NCBI RefSeq assembly: GCF_003965815.1
Contig: NZ_RXOE01000001.1
Span: 1,054,001 to 1,118,000 of the forward strand
Length of the DNA: 64,000 bases
Direction of reading: 5' to 3'
From: Variovorax gossypii
GTDB lineage: Bacteria; Pseudomonadota; Gammaproteobacteria; Burkholderiales; Burkholderiaceae_C
Shown: piece after piece, positions 26,159-34,985 of the stretch
Layout: every line of letters starts with the position of its first letter
Numbering within the stretch: the first letter of the stretch is position 1
Translations under genes and position numbers: made by a program
The notes under the pieces: model-generated
What the model was told of the DNA's origin: nothing
The model's input: the letters and a program-made list of their open reading frames with translations, nothing else
Database searches by the model: none

Positions 26159-26998
26159 TCAGAACGGGCGGTCTCCGGCCACGGTGGTGCGGTGCATCAC
26201 GCGGCGGTACACGTTGTCGTCGTAGGGCGTGGCGCGGTGCATGGTGCAGCGGTTGTCCCACACCAGCAGGTCGCCCGCGAGCCACTTGTGGCGGTAGCTG
26301 AACTCCGGCGAGATGGCGTGCGCGTTCAGCTCGGCCAGCAGCGCCACGCTCTCGTCGGCAGGCAGGCCGTCGATGTGCTTGACCACGTCCTCGCCCACGT
26401 AGAGCGAAAGGCGTCCGGTCTCGGGGTGCGTGCGCACCAGCGGGTGCACCACGTCGGGCGTGGCCGCCAGCTGCTCGGGCGTGAGCGGAGCACGGTCGGC
26501 GAAGGCCTTGCCGTAGTAGTTGGCGTAGCTGTGCGTGGCCGTCATGTGGCGGATGCGCGCCTTCGTGTCGTCGTCCAGCGCCTCGTAGGCGGCGTGCATC
26601 GAGGCGAAGAAGGTGTCGCCCTCCACCGGCGGCACTTCCAGCGCGTAGAGCAGCGCGCCCATCGAGGGCTCGGCCTTGTACGAGAGGTCGGAGTGCCAGT
26701 TCCAGCCCTCCTTGTGGTTGCCGATGGGCTTGCCGTTCTCCGACACGTTCGACAGCACGTAGACCTCGGGATGCTCCTTCTTCAGGAACTGCGTGAGCAC
26801 GTGGCCCAGCAGCGGTCCGAAGCGGCGCGAGAAGGCCACGTGCTGCGATTCGTTGATGCTCTGGCCGCGAAACAGCAGCACCGAGCGCTGGTTGAGCGTG
26901 TCGCGCAGCACCGCGAAGTCGGCGTCGCTCACTGGCTCGCGCAGGTCTAGCCCCGTGACTTCGGTGCCGATGAAGGAGGTGAGGTTCTCGAGTTGCAT
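26159..26998 (-). CDS. TauD/TfdA-family Fe(II)/2-oxoglutarate dioxygenase
   Basis: A 279-residue enzyme that hydroxylates an unactivated carbon, often leading to loss of a group. The metal triad is visible: HxD in NWHSDLSYKAEP near residue 100, and the distal His in DNRCTMHRATPYD; the 2-oxoglutarate Arg is in YRRVMHRTT. GTEVTGLDLREP at the N-terminus is the family hallmark. Family substrates include taurine, phenoxyacetates and other small acids. It lies between the class II aldolase (47-base gap) and the GntR gene (82-base gap). Confidence 0.93.
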   Translation of the reverse strand: MQLENLTSFIGTEVTGLDLREPVSDADFAVLRDTLNQRSVLLFRGQSINESQHVAFSRRFGPLLGHVLTQFLKKEHPEVYVLSNVSENGKPIGNHKEGWNWHSDLSYKAEPSMGALLYALEVPPVEGDTFFASMHAAYEALDDDTKARIRHMTATHSYANYYGKAFADRAPLTPEQLAATPDVVHPLVRTHPETGRLSLYVGEDVVKHIDGLPADESVALLAELNAHAISPEFSYRHKWLAGDLLVWDNRCTMHRATPYDDNVYRRVMHRTTVAGDRPF

Positions 26999-27045
26999 GG
27001 TCGGGATGTGTCTCTGTGGATGAACAGGAAGGAAGTTGCCGGCGC

Positions 27046-27819
27046 TCAGAGCCGGTAGTCGGGCTGGGTGCGCTCCAGCATGCGCAGGAACGCAGGCCAT
27101 TCGCGCGTGCCGGGCGGCAGGATGTCGCCCGCGAATTCGGTGAACTGGCGCGCGGCCAGTTCGCTCACCTCGGGCTGCGGGTACACCAGCGATTCGCCGG
27201 GCGCCACCCCGCCCTGCGCGAGCAGCTGCACCTTGGCCGCCTTCTCGAAGTAGTACATGAGGATGAAGGCCTCGGGAATGGTGCGGCCCACGGTCAGGAT
27301 GCCGTGGTTGCGCAGCACCAGCGTGTGGTGCGGGCCCAGGTCGCGCACCAGCCGCTCGCGCTCGCCGGTCTCCAGTGCCACGCCCTCGTAGTCGTGGAAG
27401 GCGGTATGGCCCTGGTAGCGCATCGCGAACTGGCTCAGCGGCGAAAGGCCGTTGGGCATGGCGGCGATCGCCGTGCCGGCCTCCGAGTGCGTGTGCAGCA
27501 CGCACAGCGCGTCGGGGCGCCCCGCGTGGATCGCGCTGTGGATCACGAAGCCGGCCCGGTTGACCTCGGCGTCGGTGTCGTCCACCTTGTTGCCGTCGAG
27601 GTCGATCTTCACCAGCGAGGACGCCGTCACTTCCGAGAACAGCAGCCCGTAGGGGTTGATGAGGAAGTGGTGCTCCGGCCCCGGCACGCGCGCCGAGATG
27701 TGGTTGTAGATCAGGTCGTCCATGCCGAAGTGCGCCACCAGCCGGTAGCAGGCGGCGAGCTGCACGCGCAGCTCGGCTTCGGTCTCGGGGTATGCCGCGG
27801 GATTCGTCTTCGCCATCAT
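27046..27819 (-). CDS. Class II aldolase/adducin-family protein
   Basis: A 257-residue Zn-dependent lyase or decarboxylase related to fuculose-phosphate aldolase. The metal His pair is in CVLHTHSEAG, another His is in VLRNHGILTV, and the N-terminal LIYNHISARVPG matches. In catabolic clusters members of this family cleave or decarboxylate hydroxy or oxo acids without phosphate. The start ATG overlaps the permease stop (ATGA); a second ATG follows immediately. Confidence 0.9.
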   Translation of the reverse strand: MMAKTNPAAYPETEAELRVQLAACYRLVAHFGMDDLIYNHISARVPGPEHHFLINPYGLLFSEVTASSLVKIDLDGNKVDDTDAEVNRAGFVIHSAIHAGRPDALCVLHTHSEAGTAIAAMPNGLSPLSQFAMRYQGHTAFHDYEGVALETGERERLVRDLGPHHTLVLRNHGILTVGRTIPEAFILMYYFEKAAKVQLLAQGGVAPGESLVYPQPEVSELAARQFTEFAGDILPPGTREWPAFLRMLERTQPDYRL

Positions 27820-28574
27820 CGCCACCACACGAGCTTTTGATCGATCCACACGAGCAGGCCGTAGAAGACCATGCTCGCCAGCGATGCCACGAGCACCGCC
27901 GACCACACGCTCAGCAGGTCGACCTGCTGCGTCGATTCATAGATCATTCGCCCCAGCCCCGCATAGGCGCCCAGCATCTCGCCGACGATCGCGACGATCA
28001 TGCTGCGCGGCACGCCGATGCGCAGTGCCGTGACCACCGAGGGCATGGCCACCGGCAGGCGCAGGCGCCAGACGATCTTCAAGGGCCCTGCCCCGAAGCT
28101 GCGCATCAGGTTCACTGCCGCGAGGTCGGCCTGCTTCAGGCCGTGCAGCGCATTCACCAGCATCGTGAAGCCGACCGCCAGCGCCACCAGCGCGATCTTC
28201 GAGGCGGCACCGAGGCCGAACCAGATCAGGAAGAGCGGCGCATAGGCGACCGTGGGCACCGCGTTCACAGCCACCGCCAGCGGCATCACGATGCGTTCGA
28301 GCGGCGGCACCAGCAGCAGCACCACTGCCAGCAGCAGCCCGAGCAGGCCGCCCAGTGCGTAGCCGCCGAGCGCCTCGCCCAGCGTGGCCAGCAGCGCACC
28401 CGCCAGGCGGCCGGTGTCCGTGAACGCATGCTGCACGATGGTGCCCAGACTGGGCAGCACGAAGGGCGGGATGCCGAAGAGCCATATCGCGCCCTCCCAC
28501 ACCGCGAGCAGCACGGCGATGCCCAGCACCACCGGAGCGACAGGCGATGCCATCAGCTTTCGCTGCGCCACCAT
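27816..28574 (-). CDS. ABC transporter permease (SsuC/TauC type), second copy
   Basis: A 252-residue inner-membrane permease with about six hydrophobic segments and the EAA-type loop LMRSFGAGPLKIVWRLRLP that docks to the ATPase. GGAGG stands six bases before the ATG. It overlaps the preceding permease by 22 bases and ends with KLVWWR, like its partner RRLVWWR, so the two permeases are probably ancient duplicates forming a heterodimer. Confidence 0.92.
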   Translation of the reverse strand: MVAQRKLMASPVAPVVLGIAVLLAVWEGAIWLFGIPPFVLPSLGTIVQHAFTDTGRLAGALLATLGEALGGYALGGLLGLLLAVVLLLVPPLERIVMPLAVAVNAVPTVAYAPLFLIWFGLGAASKIALVALAVGFTMLVNALHGLKQADLAAVNLMRSFGAGPLKIVWRLRLPVAMPSVVTALRIGVPRSMIVAIVGEMLGAYAGLGRMIYESTQQVDLLSVWSAVLVASLASMVFYGLLVWIDQKLVWWR

Positions 28575-29311
28575 ACGAGCCTCCTTTCCACGAAGGCGAG
28601 CAGCCCGTAGAGCAGCGCACCCATCAGCCCGCAGGCGAACATCACCACCCACAGGCGCACCACGAGGTCGGCGTTCATCGCCTCCATCAGCATCACGCCC
28701 AGGCCCACTGTCTCGCCGAACCACTCGCCCACCACAGAGCCGATCAGGCTCAGGCCGATGGCCACGCGCAGCCCGACCATGACCTGCGGCAGCGCCGACG
28801 GCACGGCCAGCTTGAAGAACATCACGAGGCGGTTGGCCCCGAAGCTCTTCATCAGCGCGATGCGCTGCGGGTCGCACGACTTCAGCCCGCGCAGCGTGTT
28901 CACGGTGACGGGGAAGAAGGTCAGGAAGAACGCCGTCATCACCTTGGCCAGCAGCGAGTTGCCGAACCAGATGACGATGAGTGCGCCGAAGGCCACCACC
29001 GGCACCGTCTGCGACACCACGAACAGCGGGAACACCGAGCGCTCCATCCAGCGCGAATAGGTGAACACCGTGCCGCAGGCGCAGCCGAACAGCGCACCCA
29101 TCGCGAAGCCGAGCACGGTCTCCAGCAGCGTGCGGCCGAAGCCGCGGGCGAGCTGCGGCCACACCGACCAGGCGTCCTGCGCGATGGCGCTCAGTGCAGG
29201 CAGGTAGCGCGGCGACGGCGCGAAGGCATGCACGCAGACCTCCCACACCAGTGCCAGGCCCACGAAGGCCAGCGCGGGCGAGCGCACTGCGCGCTGCAGG
29301 AAGTCGTTCAC
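28553..29311 (-). CDS. ABC transporter permease (SsuC/TauC type), first copy
   Basis: A 252-residue inner-membrane permease with a clear EAA loop (LMKSFGANRLVMFFKLAVP) and several hydrophobic helices. The start is GTG, overlapping the stop of the ATPase gene as GTGA; a longer frame extends through the ATPase gene antisense-frame region and is rejected. Pairs with the next permease to form the channel of an NMT1/THI5-like importer. Confidence 0.91.
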   Translation of the reverse strand: MNDFLQRAVRSPALAFVGLALVWEVCVHAFAPSPRYLPALSAIAQDAWSVWPQLARGFGRTLLETVLGFAMGALFGCACGTVFTYSRWMERSVFPLFVVSQTVPVVAFGALIVIWFGNSLLAKVMTAFFLTFFPVTVNTLRGLKSCDPQRIALMKSFGANRLVMFFKLAVPSALPQVMVGLRVAIGLSLIGSVVGEWFGETVGLGVMLMEAMNADLVVRLWVVMFACGLMGALLYGLLAFVERRLVWWRSES

Positions 29312-30159
29312 GAGGCGGTGCCCTCCTGCGCGAAGGTCTTGCGGCTTTCTTCCTCGATCTCGGCCAGCAGGCGCTGCTTGATGCGGATGAACTCCGGCGT
29401 CAGCACGACCGACGGATCGCGCGGGCGCGGCAGGTCGATCACCGTCTCGCTCTTCACCGTGCCGGGGCGCGCACTCATCACCAGCACGCGGTCGCCCAGC
29501 ACGATGGCTTCGTCGATGTCGTGCGTGATGAAGAGCACGGTGCGCCAGTGGCGCGCCCAGATGTCGAGCAGCCAGTGCTGCATGCGGCTGCGCGTGAGCG
29601 CGTCGAGCGCGCCGAAGGGCTCGTCGAGCAGCATCAGGTCGCGCTCGAACAGGAAGGTGCGCATCAGCGCGACGCGCTGGCGCATGCCGCCCGACAGCTG
29701 GTGCGGGTAGTGGTTGGCGAAGCCCGCCAGGCCGAACTCGGGCAGCATGGCGCGGGCCCGTTCGCGCGCCTCCTTGCGCGGAAGGCCCTCCACCTCGAGC
29801 GCGAGGATGGCGTTGTCCAGCACGGTGCGCCACGGAAACAGCAGGTCGCGCTGCGGCATGAAAGACACCTTGCCGAGCAGCTGGCCGTCGCGCTGCGGCA
29901 CGCCGCCGAAAAGCAGCGAGCCGTCGTCGTCGGGCGGCAGCAGGCCCGCGATCATGTTGAAGAGCGTCGACTTGCCGCAGCCCGAAGGGCCCACGAGAGT
30001 GACGAACTCGCCTTTCGCGATCCGCAGGTTGACGCCCGACACCGCGACGGTCCGCGCCTGCGCTTCGCCGAAGCGCTTCCACACGTTGACCAGTTCGAGC
30101 ATGGGCGGCGCCGTGTCGCTCGCGGCGGGCGGCATCACTTCATGGGGCATGAACTTCAT
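29308..30159 (-). CDS. ABC transporter ATP-binding protein (nitrate/taurine/HMP class)
   Basis: A 283-residue ATPase. Walker A is GPSGCGKST, the signature is LSGGMRQRV, Walker B is DLMLLDEPFGALDAL and the switch His is in FITHDIDEA. The class is that of the SsuB/TauB/ThiZ importers. The start MKFMPHEVMPP is used; 18 residues of linker precede the domain proper. It lies 11 bases after the binding-protein gene and overlaps the permease start. Confidence 0.95.
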   Translation of the reverse strand: MKFMPHEVMPPAASDTAPPMLELVNVWKRFGEAQARTVAVSGVNLRIAKGEFVTLVGPSGCGKSTLFNMIAGLLPPDDDGSLLFGGVPQRDGQLLGKVSFMPQRDLLFPWRTVLDNAILALEVEGLPRKEARERARAMLPEFGLAGFANHYPHQLSGGMRQRVALMRTFLFERDLMLLDEPFGALDALTRSRMQHWLLDIWARHWRTVLFITHDIDEAIVLGDRVLVMSARPGTVKSETVIDLPRPRDPSVVLTPEFIRIKQRLLAEIEEESRKTFAQEGTAS

Positions 30160-30170
30160 GGCGGCGCGGC

Positions 30171-31178
30171 TCAGAACTTCTTGTCGGCGGCGGGCACCTG
30201 CGTCCAGAAGCTCGGGTCGTAGGCCTTCGACAGATCGGCCGGCGCCTTCAGCGCCTTGTAGCCCACGAGCTGCGCCTGCATCTTCTCGACGGTGGGCAGG
30301 TCGATGGCGAGGATGCCGTCGGTGGTGCCCTTGCCGGCCTTCACGAGCTTCTCGAACTCGTCGAGCATGGCTTCCTGGTGCGCACGGTTCAGGCTCGGGG
30401 CGGCGGCCATGACGATGTCGATGGCTTCCTTCTTGTTCTGCAGCGCGTACTTCCAGCCCTTGATGGTGGCCGTGAGGAAGGCCTGCACCTGCTGCGGCTT
30501 CTCGTTGCGGTACTTCTCGGACACGAGCACCGTGTCCTGCTGCACGACCACGCCGTAGTCGTCGGGCTTGATGAGCGTGAGCTTGTCGCCCAGGCCCTGC
30601 TCCTTCAGCGTGTTGAGCTCGTTGTAGTAGGTGGCAGCGGCCACGTCGAACTGCTTCTCGACGAAAGGCGCCATCGAGCCCGACTGGGGAACGATGGTCA
30701 GGTCGCTCTGCTTCACGCCGGCCGAAGCGAGCATCGAGTACAGCGTGTACTGCGTGCCGGTGAACCATGTCGCGACCTTCTTGCCGGCGAAGTCCTTCAC
30801 CTTGGTGATGCCGGAATCCTTGTAGGTCACGTAGGTGAAGGGCGTGTTCTGCACGGTGACGCCGATGCACACCAGCGGCAGGCCCTTCTCACGGGCCAGC
30901 AGCACGGTCTCGGTGCCGCCTGCGAGGCCGAAGGTGTCGTTGCCCGAGGCGACCAGCGTTTCGACGTTCAGATTCGGGCCGCCCGGATTGATCGTCAGGT
31001 CGAGCCCGGCCTGGTCATAGAAGCCCTTGGCCTTGGCCACGTAGAAACCGGCGAACTGCGCCTGCGCCAGCCATTTGAGGCGCAGCGAGACCTTCTCGGC
31101 GGCGGATGCGGGCATGCCCGCCAGAAGAGCCATCGACGTCGCGACGGCGGCCAGGATACGCAAGGACTTGAAAGACAT
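30171..31178 (-). CDS. NMT1/THI5-like periplasmic substrate-binding protein
   Basis: A 335-residue solute-binding protein with a Sec signal peptide (MSFKSLRILAAVATSMALLA, cut after ASA). LKWLAQAQFAGFYVAKAKGF is the family hallmark, shared with ThiY (pyrimidine precursor), RibY (riboflavin) and related receptors. The ligand could thus be a pyrimidine- or other heterocycle-like compound. It is the first gene of the 12-gene leftward cassette and so probably defines the incoming substrate. No thiamine enzymes or TPP riboswitch were seen, arguing against a thiamine salvage role. Confidence 0.92.
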   Translation of the reverse strand: MSFKSLRILAAVATSMALLAGMPASAAEKVSLRLKWLAQAQFAGFYVAKAKGFYDQAGLDLTINPGGPNLNVETLVASGNDTFGLAGGTETVLLAREKGLPLVCIGVTVQNTPFTYVTYKDSGITKVKDFAGKKVATWFTGTQYTLYSMLASAGVKQSDLTIVPQSGSMAPFVEKQFDVAAATYYNELNTLKEQGLGDKLTLIKPDDYGVVVQQDTVLVSEKYRNEKPQQVQAFLTATIKGWKYALQNKKEAIDIVMAAAPSLNRAHQEAMLDEFEKLVKAGKGTTDGILAIDLPTVEKMQAQLVGYKALKAPADLSKAYDPSFWTQVPAADKKF

Positions 31179-31277
31179 TGGATGGCCTCGTGAATACAAA
31201 AAACTCTTAAAGCAGTATCCATGCCATGCAATTTCAGGCTGTTTTTCGGCGCGACTGGCTCGAATTGGCCCAAAACA

Positions 31278-31291
31278 TGCACCGGAGTGCA
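31278..31291. promoter_or_regulatory. Small palindrome in the divergent control region
   Basis: TGCAC-CGGA-GTGCA lies between the leftward catabolic cassette and the rightward amidase gene, about 26 bases before the amidase start. It could be an operator for the cassette's GntR protein or another regulator. It is short and does not match a GntR consensus I know. Confidence 0.3.
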
Positions 31292-31316
31292 GCTTCTGCC
31301 CCACTTCGAGCCCTCC

Positions 31317-32759
31317 ATGAACCGAATGAATGCGTTGACAGATCTTTCCGCCCGCGAGGCCGCCGGGCTGATGGCGCGCGGCGAACTTCGAGCCACCGAC
31401 TACGCACAGGCGTTGCTGGAGCGCGCCGATGCCATCGCCTCCTACGGTGCCCTGCTCCACCTGGACCCCGAAGCCCTCCGTACCGCGGCCGCCGAACTCG
31501 ATGCCTCGCCGCTCCCCACGCCTGGAACACATCCTCTATATGGCGTGCCGCTGGCCTTCAAGGACAACATCGACGTCGCCGGCATGCCGACCACGGCCGG
31601 CAGCCCGTGGATGGCGGACCACCGCCCGCGCATCCACGCGGGCGTGACGCAGCGGCTGCTCGACGCAGGTGCGCTGGTGCTCGGCAAGACGAACCTGCAC
31701 GAGTGGTCGCAGGGCGTTACCGGCCACAACCACGGCTTCGGGCCGTCGCGCAATCCCTTCGACGCCGAGCGCGTCACGGGTGGTTCCAGCGGCGGCAACG
31801 CGGCGCTGCTGGGGTTGCGCGCCGCGCCGGCGGCCATCGGCACCGACACGGGCGGCTCGGTGCGCGTGCCGGCCGCGCTGTGCGGACTGGTCGGTTTCCG
31901 GCCGACGACGCACCGCTGGCCCGACGACGGACTGGTGCCGATCTCGCCCACCTTCGACACCGCCGGCGTCATGGCGCGCTGCGTCGACGATTGCGTGCTG
32001 GTCGACCACGCGGTGGCAGGCAGCCCGCTGCGAGTGAACCCGACACCGCTCGCTGGCGTGCGCCTCGGCGTGCCGGAGGCCTACTTCTGGGAAGAGCTCG
32101 ATCCGCCCGTCGCGCAACTGGCCCGCGAACGCCTCGAGTTGCTGCGCGAGGCCGGAGCCGTGCTGGTGCACTGCGATCTGGCGGAAGCCGGCGCGCTGTT
32201 CAGGGAAGCGTCGATGACGATCTCTCTGCACGAGATCCTGCCCGCGCTGGCCGCCTACTTCGCGCGGCACGGCCGGCCTTTCGATGCACGCGCGCTCACC
32301 GACGCGGTGGTCAGCCCCGACGTGCGGCCGCTCTTCGAGCGCCTCTTCGGTTCCACAGCCATCGCGCCGGAGGCCTACGCCCACGCGCTGCTCACCCTGC
32401 GCCCGCGGATGCAGGCGGCGTACCGCGAGTGCTTCGCCCGGCACGAACTCGCCGCCCTCGTCTTCCCGACCAGTCCTTTGACCGCCGCACGCATCGGCGA
32501 GGACGTGGAGGTGTCGCTGTGCGGCCGCCGCACCACCGCGTTCTCTGCCTACATCCGCAACACGGGCCCGGCCGGCATGGCGGGCCTGCCCGCGGTGAGC
32601 CTGCCGATGGGCCTCGCCTTCGACGGCCTGCCCGCGGGACTGGAAATCACCGGCGCGGAAGGCTCCGATCCGGCGCTGCTGGCACTGGCCCTCGGCATCG
32701 AAGCCGTGCTGCCTAACGCGCCGATCGCCCCCGTCGTGGAAAAGTTGGCAAGCCGCTGA
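31317..32759 (+). CDS. Amidase (amidase-signature family)
   Basis: A 480-residue Ser-Ser-Lys amidase. The catalytic Lys is Lys82 in PLAFKDNIDVAG, the cis-Ser and nucleophile are in GGSSGGN and GTDTGGSVRVPAALCG. Family members hydrolyse aryl or aliphatic amides to acid and ammonia. It is divergent from the transporter gene, 138 bases apart, and so shares a control region with the catabolic cassette; it may perform the first or a parallel step. The ATG at 31317 or the next at 31326 is the start; an extension to 31221 would run through the promoter region. Confidence 0.92.
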   Translation: MNRMNALTDLSAREAAGLMARGELRATDYAQALLERADAIASYGALLHLDPEALRTAAAELDASPLPTPGTHPLYGVPLAFKDNIDVAGMPTTAGSPWMADHRPRIHAGVTQRLLDAGALVLGKTNLHEWSQGVTGHNHGFGPSRNPFDAERVTGGSSGGNAALLGLRAAPAAIGTDTGGSVRVPAALCGLVGFRPTTHRWPDDGLVPISPTFDTAGVMARCVDDCVLVDHAVAGSPLRVNPTPLAGVRLGVPEAYFWEELDPPVAQLARERLELLREAGAVLVHCDLAEAGALFREASMTISLHEILPALAAYFARHGRPFDARALTDAVVSPDVRPLFERLFGSTAIAPEAYAHALLTLRPRMQAAYRECFARHELAALVFPTSPLTAARIGEDVEVSLCGRRTTAFSAYIRNTGPAGMAGLPAVSLPMGLAFDGLPAGLEITGAEGSDPALLALALGIEAVLPNAPIAPVVEKLASR

Positions 32760-32838
32760 AACCCGCGTCGCAAAAACACTACGCCCCTTCGCGCGACAGG
32801 CCTTCACGTCCCGGCACGGGATCGGCGATGCTCAGGAC

Positions 32839-33144
32839 ATGCCGATTGCAAACTCACGTCCGCCCTCGCGCTCGGGATGGCGCGCCGCCGCCCTGGCCTA
32901 CACGGTCGCGGGCGTCGTCTGCATCCTGACTTGCGCGGTCGCGCCCGACAACGACGTGAGCCTGCTCCTTGCCATCGCGGGTGGGCTGCCGTGGTCGCTG
33001 AGCCTGCTAACGCTCGGACTGTCGCCCGGCGTGGCCAGCATGGCGCTGCTGATGCTGGCGGCGAGTTGGTCGGTCAACGCCGCGCTGCTCTGGTGGCTGG
33101 CGCTGCGCCGGCCGGGACGGCGCGAGCCTTCGCACCCTGCGTAA
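32839..33144 (+). CDS. Small membrane protein
   Basis: A 101-residue protein with three likely membrane helices (LAYTVAGVVCILTCAVA, LLLAIAGGLPWSLSLLTLGL, MALLMLAASWSVNAALLWWL) and a basic tail. No family recognised. It begins 79 bases after the amidase stop on the same strand. It could be transcribed with it, but nothing in the sequence ties the functions. Confidence 0.65.
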   Translation: MPIANSRPPSRSGWRAAALAYTVAGVVCILTCAVAPDNDVSLLLAIAGGLPWSLSLLTLGLSPGVASMALLMLAASWSVNAALLWWLALRRPGRREPSHPA

Positions 33145-33278
33145 GCACCCGCCCTAGTCGAGCCATTGCGCCGACGCATCACAGCTATATCGCCCGCCCT
33201 CTTCTCCCTGGGTGGCTGCGCGCGCAAGCTCCTGGTGACCCATTCATTCATCCACCAGGATTCACAAGGAGCAATCCG

Positions 33279-33851
33279 ATGTTCGCGATGCAGTACTCGC
33301 ACAGGCTTCCGGCCGACTACGACATGCAGATCATCCGCCAGCGCGCCGCCCGACGCGGCCCGCTCTGGGACGACACGCAGGGGCTGGCGTTCAAGGCCTT
33401 CGTGTCGCAGGAGCGCGGGCGGCACGGGGCCGCCGGGCACGTCTACGCATCGGTGTACCTGTGGCTCGACGCCTCGGCGGCGGCGAGCTTTCTCATGGGA
33501 GAGCGCTTCCAGGCCGTGATCGATTCGTTCGGCCGGCCGCGCGTGGAGACATGGCTGCCGCTGGATGCGCGCGCAGGCACCGACCGTGCGCAGAAGGCTT
33601 CGTGGCTGCTGCGCGAGGAGCGCCTGCTGGATGCAGGAGCCGACCGCGCGGCGCTTCATGCAGCGCAAATCGAGGCGAACCGGCAGCGTGCCGCCGAGGC
33701 CGGCACGGTCGCCGTCTGGACGGCGCTCGACCTCGATGCATGGCAGCTGGTTCGCTTCACGCTGTCCTCGCACGAGCCCGAGACGACGAATGGAGGCGCG
33801 CTCTACGAGGTACTGCATCTCGCGAGGCCCGGTATCGGGGCGCTCGCATGA
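33279..33851 (+). CDS. DUF4865 family protein
   Basis: A 190-residue soluble protein. The N-terminus (MQYSHRLPADYDMQIIRQRA) and LWDDTQGLAFKAFVSQERG are characteristic of DUF4865, a family of unknown function often beside LysR regulators and monooxygenase-like genes. The fold of these proteins is thought to resemble dimeric alpha-beta barrels; that is recall, not seen here. AAGGAG stands eight bases before the ATG. The next, tiny gene overlaps its stop. Confidence 0.85.
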   Translation: MFAMQYSHRLPADYDMQIIRQRAARRGPLWDDTQGLAFKAFVSQERGRHGAAGHVYASVYLWLDASAAASFLMGERFQAVIDSFGRPRVETWLPLDARAGTDRAQKASWLLREERLLDAGADRAALHAAQIEANRQRAAEAGTVAVWTALDLDAWQLVRFTLSSHEPETTNGGALYEVLHLARPGIGALA

Positions 33852-33976
33852 AGCCGCCTCGCCCTTCGGAGATGTGGCTCGCGCACCTGGCCGGCGTGTG
33901 CGTCACCGGCGCCCTGCTTTGCGGTGCAGCAGCGCTTGCGGCCGCGGTGGCGCGCCGCCTTGTCGCGCTGCTGTAA
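33848..33976 (+). CDS. 42-residue single-span membrane protein
   Basis: ATG overlaps the DUF4865 stop (ATGA), a coupling typical of true genes. The product has a basic Pro-containing start and one membrane helix (LAHLAGVCVTGALLCGAAAL). It ends 10 bases before the convergent LysR gene. Function unknown; perhaps an accessory to the DUF4865 protein. Confidence 0.55.
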   Translation: MKPPRPSEMWLAHLAGVCVTGALLCGAAALAAAVARRLVALL

Positions 33977-33986
33977 ATGCCTGCTG

Positions 33987-34838
33987 CTACGCCGCCGTCG
34001 ACCTGATCGCCGCGGCCAGCGTGCGCAGCGCACTGCGGGCCTGCGCATCGGTCACGCTGGCGTGCATCACCACGTCCCGCGACGGCAGCGGGGGCAGGCC
34101 CAATACGGGCCCCACGTCGACAGTACCGACCGGCGCCACGCGACGCCCCAGCGCGGCCACCGCGAGCCCCGCCGACACGGCCGCGCCCACGGTCAGAACG
34201 CCGCCGCCCACGAACACTTCGGTCCACGGTACGCGACCTTCGGTCAGCGCGGCCACGGCCATGCTGCGCACGCTGCAGGGTTCGGCCTGCGTGGCCAGGC
34301 GCAGCGGCTCGCCCGAGCGGTGCACGAAGTCGGGCGCGGCCATCCAGCCGAACTGCTCCTGGAGCAGCACCTCGCCATCGAGCCGGCGGCTGTCGTGCCG
34401 CAGGATGACGACTGCATCGATCGCGCCGCGATCGAAGGCGTCGAGCAGTTCTCGCGAGGTGGAGACGCGCACTTCCATCACCACGCGCGGTTCGGCGTCC
34501 TTCACCTGCCGCAGCAGCAACGGCAGCTCGGCGCCCACGACGTGATGGCTGATGCCGACCACCAGCCGGCGCTGCTGAGCGCCGAAGGATTCGAGTGCGC
34601 CGTTGTGCGCCGCCAGCAGCTGGCGCGCGGACGGCAGGAAAGCCATTCCCTCGGCGGACAGGCGCACCAGCCGCGGCGTGCGCTCGAGCAGCCGGCGGGC
34701 CAGCACTTCCTCGAGGCGCTTCACCTTGAGGCTGACGGCCGACTGCGAGCTGTCCATGGCCTCGGCCGCACGCGTGAAGCTCCTGAGGTCGGCAACGTGT
34801 ACGAAAGCCTGCACGGCCTCGATGTCGAGCGCTTTCAT
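33987..34838 (-). CDS. LysR-family transcriptional regulator
   Basis: A 283-residue regulator. The winged HTH is in the first 60 residues (FVHVADLRSFTRAAEAMDSS, QSAVSLKVKRLEEVL), the rest is the two-lobed effector domain. It is divergent from the D-threonine-aldolase-like gene with 147 bases between, the classical LysR-target arrangement, and convergent with the DUF4865 pair. The effector is unknown. Confidence 0.92.
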   Translation of the reverse strand: MKALDIEAVQAFVHVADLRSFTRAAEAMDSSQSAVSLKVKRLEEVLARRLLERTPRLVRLSAEGMAFLPSARQLLAAHNGALESFGAQQRRLVVGISHHVVGAELPLLLRQVKDAEPRVVMEVRVSTSRELLDAFDRGAIDAVVILRHDSRRLDGEVLLQEQFGWMAAPDFVHRSGEPLRLATQAEPCSVRSMAVAALTEGRVPWTEVFVGGGVLTVGAAVSAGLAVAALGRRVAPVGTVDVGPVLGLPPLPSRDVVMHASVTDAQARSALRTLAAAIRSTAA

Positions 34839-34985
34839 CGGGGGCGGGCCATTTGGGAAACTACGATGGATCGGTCGAACATTTCGATGCGATCATTTCA
34901 CAGCACAAGCATCCGTGCATGGCCTGCGGCGCAGGCGACTCTTCAAGACAAGCACCCCACAACCTCCCAGCAAAGGCTCTCTTCG

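Noticed and set aside
27816..29246. Longer minus frame extending the second permease upstream
   Set aside because: The added part runs out of frame through the first permease; the ATG with GGAGG at 28574 gives the normal permease length.
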